A stretch of 64,000 nucleotides of DNA from positions 10,784,119 through 10,848,118 of the forward strand of contig CM021316.1 in assembly GCA_010645155.1 (NCBI GenBank), given 5' to 3'. Made by a program: the position numbers and the translations under genes. The first letter of the stretch is position 1. Every line of letters begins with the position of its first letter. The notes under the pieces are model-generated. The model saw nothing but the letters and a program-made list of their open reading frames with translations, had not been told where the DNA came from and searched no databases. Positions 24,353 to 37,571 of the stretch are shown one piece after another. The stretch is from Tigriopus japonicus. Lineage: Eukaryota > Arthropoda > Copepoda > Harpacticoida > Harpacticidae.

Positions 24353-24649
24353 CAAAATGTTACGAATACTTTTGCTCTTGGTCTAAAACATGTTCTGAGC
24401 AGTTTTTTAACCAAAATCTTGTAAATTTTTAAAAAGAAAAGTATCATAGCTTTTAAATGATAAAAGAATAACTAAGGAGCAAAATGGTTCTTAAATGTAT
24501 TTTTCAAAAATCGAGTATCATTTTAAAATCAATAAAATTTTCGAGGTTACGAATACTTTTGCTCCTGACTGTACATGTATGCTATCGCCTAAATTTCCAT
24601 CGAATGTACATGTATAAACTCACGCAATTCCAAGACCTGGAGCGCATGC

Positions 24650-24690
24650 TAGTACTAAAGGCTGAAATTTCCAGCCTTTAGCTAATACTA
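24650..24690. repeat. Perfect hairpin just right of the Tc1 element
   Basis: CTAAAGGCTG (24655-24664) pairs with CAGCCTTTAG (24672-24681) around a 7-nt loop. It is extended by TAGTA/TACTA across a small asymmetric bulge. It is outside the Tc1 target site. The function is unknown. Confidence 0.6.
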
Positions 24691-27600
24691 AGTGACCCAA
24701 TTTATGTTGTGTGTTCTTTTAACTTTAATACAAAGTTCAAAAATGTTTGGAGTTTCTTTTTTCATTTCATTTATCAGCCATTTAATCAAACTTGAAGAGT
24801 TTTTAGCTAGCAAAAGACCAAAATTGTATGTGTTTGTCACAGCAATGTTAAAAATTATAATGTTATTTCTCTCTTCTCTCTCACCTATTTGTTGATCTGA
24901 AATTGGTCACTCTCAATTGGTGAACGACGCTTCTTGTCTCCTCCTTTTCCCTTTCTCTCTCCATTTATGTAAAGAGTGACTGATTTTGAAGCTGAAGTTG
25001 ACATTTTCGATTTGTAATAATTTCAAAATGAGTCAAAACATGATACCCTTAAAAGCTGAAACTATTTTCTTCAAACAAAATTATTTACAACTTCCAGTTG
25101 CTTGCCAGCAATTTTAAATCACTTGGAATGTATGAGCTATTCAAACTTGGCAAATTGAAGAGCTGTTTTTCGGAATTTTCTACATCTGCACTCCAAATAA
25201 TGCCATGTGTGCTGCAAGATGTCGCTTTTTGCGACGGTCTATAGTCCAACAATTATTCTCTGAAGTCATTCATTTTTCCGATTGCAGGCACATTGAATAA
25301 AGTTTTTTTTGTGATCATGAAGGCCTAATCTCGGCTTAGGAAGATATGGATGGCATATCCGGAACATATTAAATCTCGCAAGGCGTCACCCTTGCTTATC
25401 CTTTTAAGTTACATCTTACCTGGTCTATAATTCTGGCCGGCGGGTACGTGTGGACAGGAAAAGGGAAGGTTTGAATAGTTTGATAATTTCTCTGAAATTG
25501 ACGATTAAGGATTAATTCACATCAGAAAAGTAGTATTACAAACCATTTAGAGAAGATCTTGGCTGTCAGTATTCTTTGTAGAACAAAATTCACTTTTTAA
25601 GTAAGAAATCGAACTCCCTCGAGTCACAACCTACGCATGTATTGTAAAGGAGACACCTCCCTTTGAGGCGTATTTTTGAAAAAAAAAAGAATTTTGCACA
25701 AAGCAAAAAAACGAATAATTTTTTTTCAATGGCTTTTGCTTCAAGTATTGGAGTAAATTCAAGCCATAACCCCACATTTTAACTCATGGCACAGAAAATG
25801 AGCAAACAAACAATCAACACAAACACGATAGTTCGAGATTATGAATGAATTGTATTAGCATATATTTGCTTTAACACCCAAATATTTTCGACTGTAGAAC
25901 CAGCTCTTGATGTGAAATTCATTCATTGAACTTGTCGAGCTCAACAGACGACCATAGTTGAATAAATTTCATTTGCTCTCAAACTCAGAGAGAAAACCAA
26001 GAACTGTACCAAGGATTCCAGGGACCATTGTTAACTCAATTGTGAAATGAACTTGGAGCGGTGAACATGCATAATTGGGTGTTGTCTCGGGTTCTCATGT
26101 TCCACAGCCTCAGGGACAGGATCACAGAGGAATCGCATTACAAAAGAAGAAGAAAAAAGTGGCACACCAATCGACAAAGCACTGGACGAAAAAGATAAAT
26201 CGCCAGATTGGTCAAAAACTTCCTTCCTCTAGTTCTTGTTCTTGCTCACAGAAGGGGACCAAATGGCTCAGGAGGAACTCCCTCTATCCGAATTGATATC
26301 AATTCGAGCTACTCCTATTCCTACGAACAACTGTAAGCAAGCCAATCCAATAACTGGGCGAGGAGGAACCAGGGACCAACCAACCAATGTGGCACATTCA
26401 AGAGGGGAAAGACCCCCCAAAGGACACAACGACAACCAACCAAGAACAGCACTCTAAGTGGGAGAGGACGACACCACTCGCAAAGCAATTGTTCGAGTGA
26501 TCAAGACAATATCTCCTGATTTTCTAACATGCAATTACCGCTTTTCAGATACCTACACTTGCGATACTTGGGACATGTACAGGGTGAGCACAATCAACCG
26601 TCTTGGATTAAAAGAGCCCTTGGAACAGATCGATCAAGGACAAGGGAAGGCTTGATTCAGAATGTTTGTCAAATCCAAGGTCAAATGTAATAAAACAGGT
26701 TTAATGAGTTTTGTTGCTTTGATACAGGTTCAAAACAAAGGATAGGTAAACTATTTAGAGAATGAAGCTTACAAAAGTAATTGAGGAGCAAATTGGAATG
26801 CTTCCTGAATTGTTCGTAAACTATTAAAACCAGGTTACATCGGGATCGTTAAGTCGAAATCAGGAAATAAAATGATTAGGATCATTTCACGTGTGTTTCA
26901 GTTACTAAAAGGGTTTGCATGTAGGTTGTAAAGATAAAAATACTGTACTACAAAGATAACTAATTAAAGTAATAGTACTGGTTTGAAGATTGTAGAAATG
27001 TCTAACAACTGATACCAAGCGTGAGCACCTTCGAAAAGATTTCCCCATTGCTTATTGGTGTATAACTCTTCTCCTTCGGGTAAAGAAGTACCTCTGGTAA
27101 ACCAATCAATCTCTTCACTCCATTAACGGTAAAAAGACGGTGAACGGGTTTGTGACCAATGGACAAAGGAAGACAAAATAGCACAGAATGATGCGTTGCT
27201 TCCTTCCGGTCAGTTTTCACACAACTTAAAAACGGCTCGCTCAGGCTTTTTTATTGCGTCACCCTGAATGTGAGAAGCTATCGTTAGATTGATGGAGGCA
27301 TACACTTCCCGAGAAACTGACTTATTGATGCCTTTGCGAGGAATGACACCACTTTTTTGAGATGCGAGAGCAAGGGGCGGAAAGAGTTGGATTTGTAAAA
27401 GAACCTAGTCAGGAGATGAGGATAGAGAGATATTTTATTGAACTGCAAGAGTTTGTCACAGATTGGACGCCTCAGGGAGATTGCCAATGGAGGATAGGTG
27501 TGCTGCCACACTGTGAGACTAAGAGGAGTTGCTAGTTCTGTCGAATATATTGCAACATAAAGCAGACTGGAAGCAAAGAAGTTCCTCGCCGAACAACGAG

Positions 27601-29261
27601 AAGGGCAGAAGAAGAAAAGTTTCAAACTTTTAGGGCTGGCTTTTTATAGCTAGAAACCAGAGTTCTTACTCTCTTTACTTGGAGCAAAAGGAACAAACAA
27701 CCAGATCGTCAGGGTTGCCGTTCAAAGTGCACATTGAATGCCTTTCGCACATAGATCTTGAACTCCAGGAAAGAGACCCATTTCCTTATCAAAATCACTT
27801 GGAAAGATTAGACTTTGCATGCATCCGCGAGGAATTTGCGCTTGTTTTCCTTGTTAGAAAGCTCGTTTTCTTGGAACTTGGACGCACTCTTGGCAAGCCT
27901 GATGATTAGCGGCAACATGAGAAGTTGAGGCATTAGACGAGGAAGAAGAAGGGAATTCTCTGATTTTGCAGACAACGCAAGTTACTTCTCCTATACCTTC
28001 TCCTCCTCCTTGGCCTTCATTCTCCATCCTTCGTCTACGGGCTCTTACCAATGTTGGTAATTATGGACCAGGGTTGCGGTCAGTTTGTTCCCTAGTGTCT
28101 CTCAAACATTGGCTTCAAATTCACAATTGTAATCTGTCAATCACCCAGGGACGTTCTAATTTAGAAAGTTTCTAGGTTTGATCGCCATGGAAAAGGCTGC
28201 TGAAATTCAATTCGAACTTTCAATAGAGAGGAGAAAGTGGGTACACTTGTAAAGTGAAGGATTCAGCTGAATATGTTTCCAAGCCACGTGGGAATTTTCA
28301 CGCCTTTAGAAAAATGAGATGAGCTTGACCAGTTGGCCTGAGAAATATTGCTAAAGAGTACGGGTTCGATTAACGAATCCAGAAGCCAATGAGGGATTCA
28401 CTTAGGCAAAGAAGGCCAAAGAAAGGGCGTTGTAGTAACATGTAGTTATCCCACTCAGTTAGGCGCTTAAATGCAAATGAAACTCCATTCCATGGCCTCG
28501 TTTTTGTTTGTATGTTGAGTGGCGGGGGCGGCGTAGAATATATTTTGTGCTTTTGTATGGAAAGATTTGAAATAGGATCTAGAATCTGGATCAGTGGGCT
28601 GTTGGTATTATCATGGTGAATGATGTGATCTCGGGTAATGTGAGTTTGAGATGTTGGAGTGTCGGATTCCGAGCGCAAATACTCGGTAACTGGGGTAAGT
28701 AAGAATGTGAAAACAGTTTTGGGACACTCATTTTTGCTGACTGGCATCTTGGAATCCGATTCCCGGTGGTGAATGAAATCTTTGCCAATCGATCTAATGT
28801 CTCAATACAGTCTTATCTCTCGCCAAATAGGGGCTTTCTGACGGTTCAGTCTTGCGAAATGTGCGCAATTTCCTTCTCAAATTGGCTCTCGTCGAAATTT
28901 TTCCAATCATATGCTCAAGTTTGAGTTCAATCGAAGGCAAGGGACCGAAAGTGTGGTTTTAGTTTGGAAAAAACACTGCAAAGAATTAAAACACTTCAAA
29001 AAAAAAACTCCATAGTATTTTCAAATTGGTCATTTTTGAACTTTTTGAGTCGAGACGCTGGCCATACACAGATTTTTCAAAAGCCAATAGTGACATGGCA
29101 TAGTGAAAGTCGCCAATGGTCTGCTTACGTAAACCAATTTATGGAATAAGTGATGGCAAAGCACTTACCATCTTACACGTAGGCAAATCTAACTTGGACA
29201 TGAAGTACACTTGCCAACCTGAATTGTAAGACTCTCTGGATTTAATTTTAATAGTAATTTT
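24691..29261. other. 4.6 kb non-coding stretch, no gene recognised
   Basis: It holds short chance open frames, homopolymer A/T runs (for example 25679-25689) and a (CCAA)-like tract near 26377-26390. No exon, RNA gene or delimited transposon was recognised. Confidence 0.5.
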
Positions 29262-29269
29262 AATTAGTA

Positions 29270-29616
29270 TTGGTGATAGACCGAAAGCGCTTTCGGCCGA
29301 AATTACGGCCGAAATTTCGGTTTCGGTTTCGGTTATGCCTACCGAAACCGAAAGCAGACAGGCACTATAAAGGATGGAGTTTGACAACAAAATCGAAAAA
29401 TTTTTCGTCCAAAAACCTCTGAAATTTAAGTTTCCCGATTTTTCAAAATTTGCGCCTACCCAACATCGAATATTTGAGCAATTTGAATTTTTTAGGTGTA
29501 TTTTAGATTTATACTATTTTGTAGTCAGCTGCTTTCGGTTTCGGTTTCGGTTTCGGTTAAGCCCTCTTTCGGCCGAAACTTTCGGTTTCGGTTATGAGCC
29601 ATTTCGGTCCATCACT
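29270..29616. mobile_element. 347-bp hAT-like MITE rich in TTTCGG repeats
   Basis: It is flanked by a perfect 8-bp duplication AATTAGTA (29262-29269 and 29617-29624). The left end has GTGATAGACCGAAA, and the right end read inward has GTGATGGACCGAAA. Near both ends are arrays of the hexamer TTTCGG / CCGAAA arranged as inverted repeats, including the palindrome CCGAAAGCGCTTTCGG near 29281. The 8-bp duplication and GTGATGG-type end suggest the hAT superfamily. No transposase is encoded. Confidence 0.78.
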
Positions 29617-29624
29617 AATTAGTA

Positions 29625-30317
29625 TTTTTAACTAGTAATTGGCACAAAGATTGACCTAAAGAGTTCGTTTTTGCAAAGTCAGGGTAGATCATAAATTTGA
29701 TATGAAAAGAGTCAATCTCTTTTCATTTTTGTTCAAATTGTGTCCATTGTATTAAACACAAGCTCTAGTCGAACAAAATTCCAACAAACTACAGTTGCAG
29801 ATGTACATGGAAATTTCGGATTTGATGTGCGTTCTAAAAAAAAATTTGCTCAGTGGCTATTTGTGGTCTAGCCAAGCCATCGTCATTGTAAAGATTCAAT
29901 CAAAGCCTACGGCACTTGAACGTCTGAGTAGCTCAACCAAGGTCTGCTCTTGAATGGATCCATTTTCTGGTGCAAATTCGGCACTCCCTACCCTCCATCT
30001 CTATTGGACTAAAGTTAGTGCAAATTACCACCAAAAAAACAAACTTTTTAGGCCATATTGAGATCGTACAATAATGTGTAAATAAGACAATATAACTTAC
30101 AGTAGTAATTCTACTCAAAAAGCATCTTATTCATTCTTTTAGGGTGGGCATTATTTAGTTGACTAAGTATTCGCGACAAATAATAGTTATGTCGTGTTTT
30201 AGCATCAATTTCAAGAGTAAGAATTAGATATTACTTGACGAGATAGTTGCAAAGAATTGATCAAAGCAAGGTGTGAGTATTAGACACAGGATGTTTCGAC
30301 AAATAAAACTTTCTAAC
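29625..30317. other. Non-coding gap
   Basis: AT-rich sequence between the MITE and the minisatellite. Nothing was recognised. Confidence 0.5.
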
Positions 30318-30660
30318 CAGACAAAAATAGACGAAGAAATACCCCATTAGACAAAAAAGACAAGTAAGCTTACCTGATTAGACGGCAAAGATGAATAAAA
30401 TTACCCGATTAGACAAAAAAAAGACGAATGAAATTACCTGGTTAGACAAAAAACGAATTAAATTACCTGGTTAGACAAAAAACGAATTTAATTACCTGGT
30501 TAGACAAAAAACGAATTTAATTACCTGGTTAGACAAAAAACGAATTAAATTACCTGGTTAGACAAAAAGAAGATGAATTAAACTACCTGATTAGACAAAA
30601 AACGAATAAGATTACCTGATTAGACAAAAAAGACGAATATAACTCAAAGTAGACAAAAAT
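30318..30660. repeat. ~29-bp minisatellite, about 10 units
   Basis: The core TTAGACAAAAAACGAATTAA preceded by ACCTGG recurs ten times, at spacings of mostly 28-31 bp. The middle units (about 30437-30565) are nearly identical and the outer units are diverged (ACCTGATTAGAC, CCCGATTAGAC, differing A-run lengths). This is a normal pattern for an array homogenised in its centre. There are no unique spacers between units. Confidence 0.93.
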
Positions 30661-33600
30661 ACGTTCCACAAGGAATAAAGGTAAAAAGAAGAGGAAGTTT
30701 ATTTGTCCAAGGTCTTGTCCCTGATGAGCATGGTCCCAAAAAATGTATGGTTGGGAAATAGTGGCGCCCCAATTTGTTTCCATGTGTGTAGTTTTAGAGA
30801 TGTGTTAACTCTATTACCGGAAGGCAAAAGAGGAATGGTGCTTCAATTTTAGCTCAAATTTGCTTAAATTTAGGGTAGTCTTCGTTTTTGTTTGTCAAAG
30901 TTTGAAGGAAGATTAAAAAAGGAGTTTACTTTGCTAGGAGCAGGTTGGAATTGTTGGAATGGGGTCAATTTAGGAGAGGGGAGAAATTTGATTGAAAAGA
31001 GAAAACTTCAAGCGTGAAATCCTTGACCCATTTGGTTGGAAAAGAAGCAACTCGACATTACATCTTTTAGTCAAGGTCTTTCAGTGCTAGAAATTAATTT
31101 GCCGGTAAAATGCACTCCAGCTATTAATTGGGCAAAATTTCAAGTTTTTAACACATAAGATATTCTTAATAGCTAATCACACAAACAATCGAACAACAAA
31201 AAAGAAACTCGTTCTTTGACATCAATCCATAAGGTTTTTGAACGTTTCTTTGACTCCCTGAGACTTAAGTAACAAAAGAACCAATTATGGAAGACAAAAG
31301 TCTAATACCATAATTGACAGACAAACTTAGGAAAAGCAATTCCATTTCAAAGAAAGTGCAGTCGTTTTTTCCGAGAAAGCATATGTCTTGCTTCAAGGTT
31401 GGCTGAATATTCTTGAAAGTTATGTAAGTTGACCTCTAAGTGATGCTTTTTTACTGAAACGAGTTCCAATAAACTGCTCTTCTTTTTGTATGATATCAAA
31501 AAAGGAAAACTGAGCCTTTTTTATAACTTGGAAGCTGCGAAAAAAAACTATTCAAATCCATTTAACATTCATTTCTTGTAAAAACGCTACGTACTATAAG
31601 CTGTACAAAAATCAGATCTAGTCATCTTCCTACAGTCTTCTCCGACCGAGTTTTAATGTTCTTTAGAGGCACATTTGTAAAACAATGACTTGATAATATT
31701 AACATAATAGCTTTTCCTACAAGGAAAATATCGTTTCTTCCACGGTGTTTTCGTCCAATTCATTAATCTTTGTAAAGCGGCACTTTTTCGAGTCCGAAGT
31801 CCAGACTCTAACAAAAGGGGGAAAACCGGTTCATAGAGAACTCGCTAGAATGGACAACGCTCCCAAAATACAAACCTGAAAGCGAAACTCGGATCAAAGG
31901 CTATTTATTTAGAAAAGCTAACAAAAACTACAGTTATCAAAGTCAAAGCCTGTGACGAACTCATTTCCTCTTCTAAAGGACGACTCATCTAGCGTTTCCT
32001 CTCAGATTTGAGGGCAAAGAATAAAAATGTGATTATTTCGTTACCAACAACTCAAATAGTCCAAGGCTAAGCGACTTGTTCCGATCAAACCACCGCTGAA
32101 GAAGAGAGCGAAGGTCGTGAATAACTCAAGCAGCCTTCCCCTCCTTGGCCTTCGACTGTTTGTATCGGTGAGTCATAGACAGCGAAATAATATGACCTCA
32201 GGGCCCTATAATGGGGAAATGGTTTTATTTTTTGTTCAACGCTCTTTCATGTTCCAGTGGTTGTTCCTGGATCGCAATAGCTCTTTCCAATGGGACTATC
32301 GTTTTCAGGTTCAAAAAGGGCCAGAGGAACTCGCGATTTAGGGAGAGAAGAGAAGGGGGAGAAGTTCCACTCACGTTCCACGCCACCTACCACTACAAGT
32401 ACTACCACTGCTACCATAGTACTGCATCAAAGGCCGGTTGACTCGTTGCGTTGGCCTTCATAATGGTAGTTTACTCGGCAATCGAAGTAAACAGAAAAAA
32501 ACTTGGTCTTTTCAATCATGACTTTGAGAGTGGCACCCACACACCATGATGAGTCCCAAAAGAGATTGGACTTTGTCTAGCTGGATGGAACAATCATCGA
32601 GGGTATTGTTTTGTCGGTTTTTGGGATCAATTACCGACAAGGCAGGAAATTGTTTTCAACCCCCTCGACTGCAATGGTGATAAGGACTGGAACACGATTG
32701 TCCCATTTCCATTTTTTCATGGGGCTCTTTTGTTGGAGCTGTGTACATGAGATATAATCAACCCATGAAAGTCTTTCATTGAATTTCATTTGGATTTGAC
32801 ATAGGGCTTTTTGAAGGCGAGAGGCGTTTTATTAAAGAGGTAACTAACGCCAAGTGCGCAATATGACAAAACCAGGCAATTACCTTTGAGATTTAGTGAT
32901 TAGAATTTTTCCACGCCATCAGATCCCAGAGATCTTGCCTGGGTGTTCCATTGTTTCTCTCATTCTTATTCCAGTTCTCTCGTTCTAGGTTGTTTGTGTT
33001 TCTTTTCTGTCAGAGTGTGGGACTCTGGGTTAAAAAGGTGGTGGAAGCAGAGCCAACCTTCTCCTTCTCTTGCTTCTTTCTCCGCCTCTTTCTCCTCCTT
33101 TATCTCTAAGCAAGCAACAAACATTACATCCTAAACAGACATCTTTCGGGAGGGCCCTTCTGTGGTTGCAAGCTCATTCCACCAATATCCATGTACAAGA
33201 AAACACTGCTCAAAACCTCGCGACAATCGCGTCTGTCAAGAAAGAAGAGAAAGGGACCATGTGGACCACTGAAGGTCTAATTATGTGTGATTGTTCGCAA
33301 CTTGTCACGTCGCTGGCAATTACCTTGTCAGCGTTGCCATTTGGAAGCAATAAATACTGGTTAGAGTGTGTTGAAGTCGGGTTGCAGATTGCGTTTTCTG
33401 CGGGATTGCGACATGGGGCAATTGATTAAGGTGTGTCCAGAGAGGCCCCCAATTTTGTCAGTGAGCTTGAAGTGAAGATCTCTTTGCAAGAGAGTGGTGT
33501 CATTTCATCAACAGTTAGATGATCATTAGTCCTTTGTGGGACCTTCTTCGGAACAAGACAAGTAGAAAGGCTGAGGTTGGGTGCCCTCTAAACAGATACC

Positions 33601-36600
33601 CTCAGTGTTGTAAGAGTTCTTATTATGGTGTTGCTGTTGTTCGCTGAGAAGGGTTTCTGTTTGAATTGTTGCTCTTATTGCTGTGGCAGGTTCTGTGCAA
33701 ATGTGGGATAGTAGATACTAGTACACCCGTCTATTACTGGGGGATATTCTCCAAGAAGAGATGCCTGAGTGGGAAGCAAAACGGGAGTAGTGGACGGATC
33801 CTTTTCTTTGAAGACCCTCTAAACAAGACTGAGAAACAGGGGGAAGGAAGAAGACGACCAGCTAAATAGAACAGGGGATTTTTTTGCTTGCAACGGAACT
33901 CCAGCCATTAAAGCTGGAAGCCTAAGAGATTCATTGAAAAGGGGAGCCCTTGTGGCCTCCAATTTAAGTTTCGCTGACTTTGACCAAGAACGGGTTAAGA
34001 CACCACAAAGAATGTAAGGAGATAGTGAGGGCACATTGGGTAGATCGTAGAGTGAGCTAGGTCCGTATAGATTAAGGGTGGGTGAGTGAGAACTCATTGT
34101 GTTTCGACCTCATAGAATTTGATTATGAGATGAGGTGATAACTTTAACGGCTTAGGAACGGCAAAGAGCCGCACTTGGCAAGTCCTAGTTAGATTTGGCT
34201 ACACCTCGTCCTCTCTCCCTCCTCTCTTTTTTCAAGGGGGTTTCCACTCAGGATATTTCTTCTCTGACGATCATCAAGCCTTCAAAGATCATCTTGAGGC
34301 CTTGAACCTCTGTCTCTTGGTCTCGTCCTCACGGTCGTCTTCTTCTTTTCTTTTTCGTCTCTTCACGTCGTCGGACGGACGAACGAATGGAGGTTCTCTC
34401 AGTTTTCCCTTTAGTGAGGGGTGGAAAGTCAATTCGGAAAGGGATCCGTGAGACAAGAGTCTCAACTCATGCAAGAAGGCACGGATGCCACCAAAGACAA
34501 GGAGGTAGATATAGAACACCCAAAAGGGAAAACTGACTGTTCATCCTTCTCCTCCCGTCGATGGAGACTAGTGTACAACTCGTTCAAAGAGTAGCGATGG
34601 GCCTTGCGATCACCTCCTCCTCCTCCACCTCCTCTTCGTCCTTTTCGTCCTCCGACTACCAATGCCAAAACTACTAGCGCGACTACTATTACTTGTAGTG
34701 GCAGTGCCACTCCTCTTTCCCTCCTGCCTCCTTCTCCTCTACTCCATCTCCAAGTTCTCTGGCTACCGCTACCATTGCTTCCTCCGACAACAGCAACAAC
34801 TCCCCGTACTACAACTTGAACATTCCATTTTGCTCGGTTCCCAAGGGGCGAAGGCCTGCTCCCCTTCTCTTCGCCTCTCTTTCTTGGTCCTCTCTTTTGC
34901 CTGTTTTAAATTGCAATCCTCATTTTGCAGAAGGGATCGCTCTACAGTACAGTTGCGTGCCTATGTACTCTCTCTCTCTCCCTCTGTGTACAACCTATAG
35001 AGGTGCATGTGGGTGCTTTTGAGCGAGAGAGTGAAAGAGAACGGCGAAAGAACGGAAACTGAAGAAGAAGAAGACGGTCCACCGAAGGTTGTTCAATCTA
35101 AAGTTCCTCTAGAGTACCAATGGCAAATTCAACTGACGTCTCTTCGCTTGCTGGAATGAACCGGTGATAGCTGGTGATTGGTCGTCGTCGCTCTTCTTCC
35201 TTGATCTCCCTCTCTCCTGAATTCCATATAGTACTAATACCGTGGGTTATGTGAGCCCAAATGGTGGCCCAGTACTATGGCAATAAGGAGAGGAGCTCAC
35301 CTCCGCGGTTCTAGAGTTTTTGAAGCCCGAGGACCAGGATGGTCTCTGACGGACAAAAGCCCACCATCGTCTTTAATGTAGCCGTCGTCGTAGTCAGCCT
35401 CCCGTATTCACCCATACTTCCCCCCGTCGGTGGCCTTGCCACAAGGCCGGTATCTTTGAGAGCCAAAGAGGGTCCTTTTCTTCTGACCCCAAAAGAGGGA
35501 AAGTTCCTTTTTTACAGCCTTTACGTCCCACCCTCCCTTGTAGTTGTGCACCGCTGAACAAGTGCCCTCTATTTTTTGCTTCCTAATCCTAGTTCTACGC
35601 ATTATACTACGTACATACACACTTCGATCGAGGTTCGTCTTGGTCTCAAACCCGAAATGAGCGCCCTTTCTCCGGCCTTGATGACGCCTTGAGCGACCAC
35701 TAAATAAGACGACGAAGAAAACGGCGCAAACGCCGAATCAGCGACTCTGGCAACCCTCTTCTGGTCCTCAAAGCACCGGTGAGAAAACAGATTGAAGGGC
35801 AGTCTGTCTGGCGGGTAAGCCCTTGTTGGGGGTCCTCGAAGAATAACTTGGACGAAGCATGGTGTCCTTGCCACCACTGCCCCTTCCCCTTATTCTGTCC
35901 TAGAGTTATGGAACCAGAGCAAAGGAGAGAAAAAAGGAAGGGATAGATGGTAGGAGTGTGTAAAGAGAGGGAGAAGTAGTAGTTCTTGCAGTAGCCGACT
36001 TCAAGTTTCTTTACCATCAGCTGTCCTTGTAGTCCGACAGCTTCCCCGCTCTTACCCACTCATTCTCTCACTCACCCCAACACAGGACTTGGAAACAAGT
36101 CCAAGGCTCGCCTGCTTGTTCGATCACCGGCCTTCTTTCCTGTTTGGTTCTTCAAGCCGCTCGGCCTTATTGAATTTTTTTCGTTCTCCATCTTCTCCCC
36201 GAACTCACTCTTACTTTTAGGCTCCGTCCCCACCAACAACCCACTCACCCACCCATCCATCCATACACTTGGCCACCCACCCGCATACTCTCTGCCCCCC
36301 GTTTTTGATGGTGGTAGTGGTGGAGTTAGAGGTGGTAGTGGTGGGCTTCTTCCTACTTCATACGACGGTCTTCGTCAACTCGAATCCTCGGATGGAAGGA
36401 AGGTCGGTTTTCTTCGGTCGAAGCTGAATAAAGAGCCTGCGCTCGGACTCACGGAGAAAAAGAGAGAAGGAGAGAGAAAGAGAGAGAGAGAGCAATACTA
36501 AAGAAGAAGGCCGAAAAGAAGAGCGAGGAGAGAAGAAACGAACGAGCGAGTGAGTGAGTGAGTCTGCACGCCCTGAAGAAGAAGAACTAGTGGTGGTGGA

Positions 36601-37571
36601 AGTAGTCGTCGTAATGGTTGTGGTCCAAGAGGAGGTTGAAGACAGCGGCATTTCTATCATCAGCAGCAACATCACACACCAAAGCCCAGACCCACACACA
36701 CCGAGACATTTGAGTGGCCTTCTCGACTCCCGAGTGCTTACAATCGCAACACCCTGCACCCAATCTGCCATACCTCTTTAATTTAGGTATACCCTCGTTT
36801 CAGAGTTTTGAGTTTTGGTTGTCATCGTTTCATTGTTTTGTGTGTTTGTGCCCGACGGAACCGTTTTTCCGAGTCTCCCATCAAATTGACCGAAAATACA
36901 GGTGCTATCTCCGCCACGGCAAAGGTTCCAGGACGCATGGATCGGACCCCTTTTGCTTGACGAAACTCGACTTTGTCAGTTCCTTTAGAACTGAAGAACG
37001 TTGCGGTGTTTGTATGCGGGTGCTTCAAGACCGAATTACTCGTTCCCACGGGCTTCGTTCCGGAAATTTTTGCAACCAACATCATCGTCGTTCTCGTTGT
37101 CTGTATTCCTTGGTTCCTCCTAGTCAACTTCTCTCGTCAAGATTGACGCCATTTGTTGAATTTTGAAACGCTCCATGGAGGAGGAGGAGAGAGTGAAAAG
37201 TTGCCATTCCTTTTGATTCTGTGACGTGATTCAAATCTGACGACAAAAAGTGCCGAAACCCTCAATCTCGCCCCCTTACTTCAGTAGACGTTTGGCGATA
37301 GGTTTGCAGCTCCAAAGTAATGATATCCTCTGCGTGATTTCCCGCCAAGTGAGGAGACAAATCTAGTGGTTGACTTCATTCACCACGTGTGAATTCCACG
37401 ATTTATTCCATTACCAAGTGGTTCTGACTGGCTGATTCCGCGTAATCAAAAAAGCTCTTGGCTGTGATAGTTCCGTTGGGTGTCAATCAATCCTCCGGAA
37501 CCACGTGAACATCAGAGAAAACATGTGTACTATGTGAAGACAAACCCGAATTGCTCAAATTTCATGACAAA
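30661..37571. other. 6.9 kb without recognised coding exons; right part is low-complexity 5' flank
   Basis: From about 34 kb the sequence has strong purine/pyrimidine strand bias. Low-complexity tracts include (CCT)n at 34613-34634, (TC)n at 34969-34982, a GGTGGTAGTGG-rich patch at about 36308-36345, (GA)n at 36461-36492 and (GAGT)n at 36549-36563. Open frames here (for example 34604-34819, proline-rich) are products of that bias. The location 0.3-3.9 kb upstream of the receptor start codon suggests promoter and 5' UTR sequence, but I cannot point to a transcription start or TATA box. Confidence 0.45.

Larger units (their letters stand above)
22672..24571 (+). mobile_element. Full-length Tc1-like transposon (IR/DR type), 1900 bp with nested insertion
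   Basis: It is flanked by TA (22670-22671 and 24572-24573). The outer inverted repeats start CAGTCAGGAGCAAAAGTATT and match over 26 bp except for one T/C. A second, diverged copy of the core GCAAAAGTATTCG-AAC lies about 190 bp inside each end (22864-22882 on the left, 24359-24377 in reverse orientation on the right). Each end therefore has two transposase-binding-like repeats, the IR/DR layout known from Sleeping Beauty-like Tc1 elements. Between them lies a DD34E transposase gene interrupted by a 254-bp insertion. Without that insertion and its duplicated 5 bp the element would be 1641 bp, a normal Tc1 size. Confidence 0.95.

Noticed and set aside
30318..30660. Regularly spaced repeats resembling a CRISPR array
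   Set aside because: The whole ~29-bp unit is repeated head-to-tail with no unique spacers, and the context is a eukaryotic genome. It is a minisatellite.
34604..34819. Proline-rich open frame starting MRSPPPPPPP
   Set aside because: Produced by a (CCT)n microsatellite and surrounding pyrimidine bias, with no evidence of translation.
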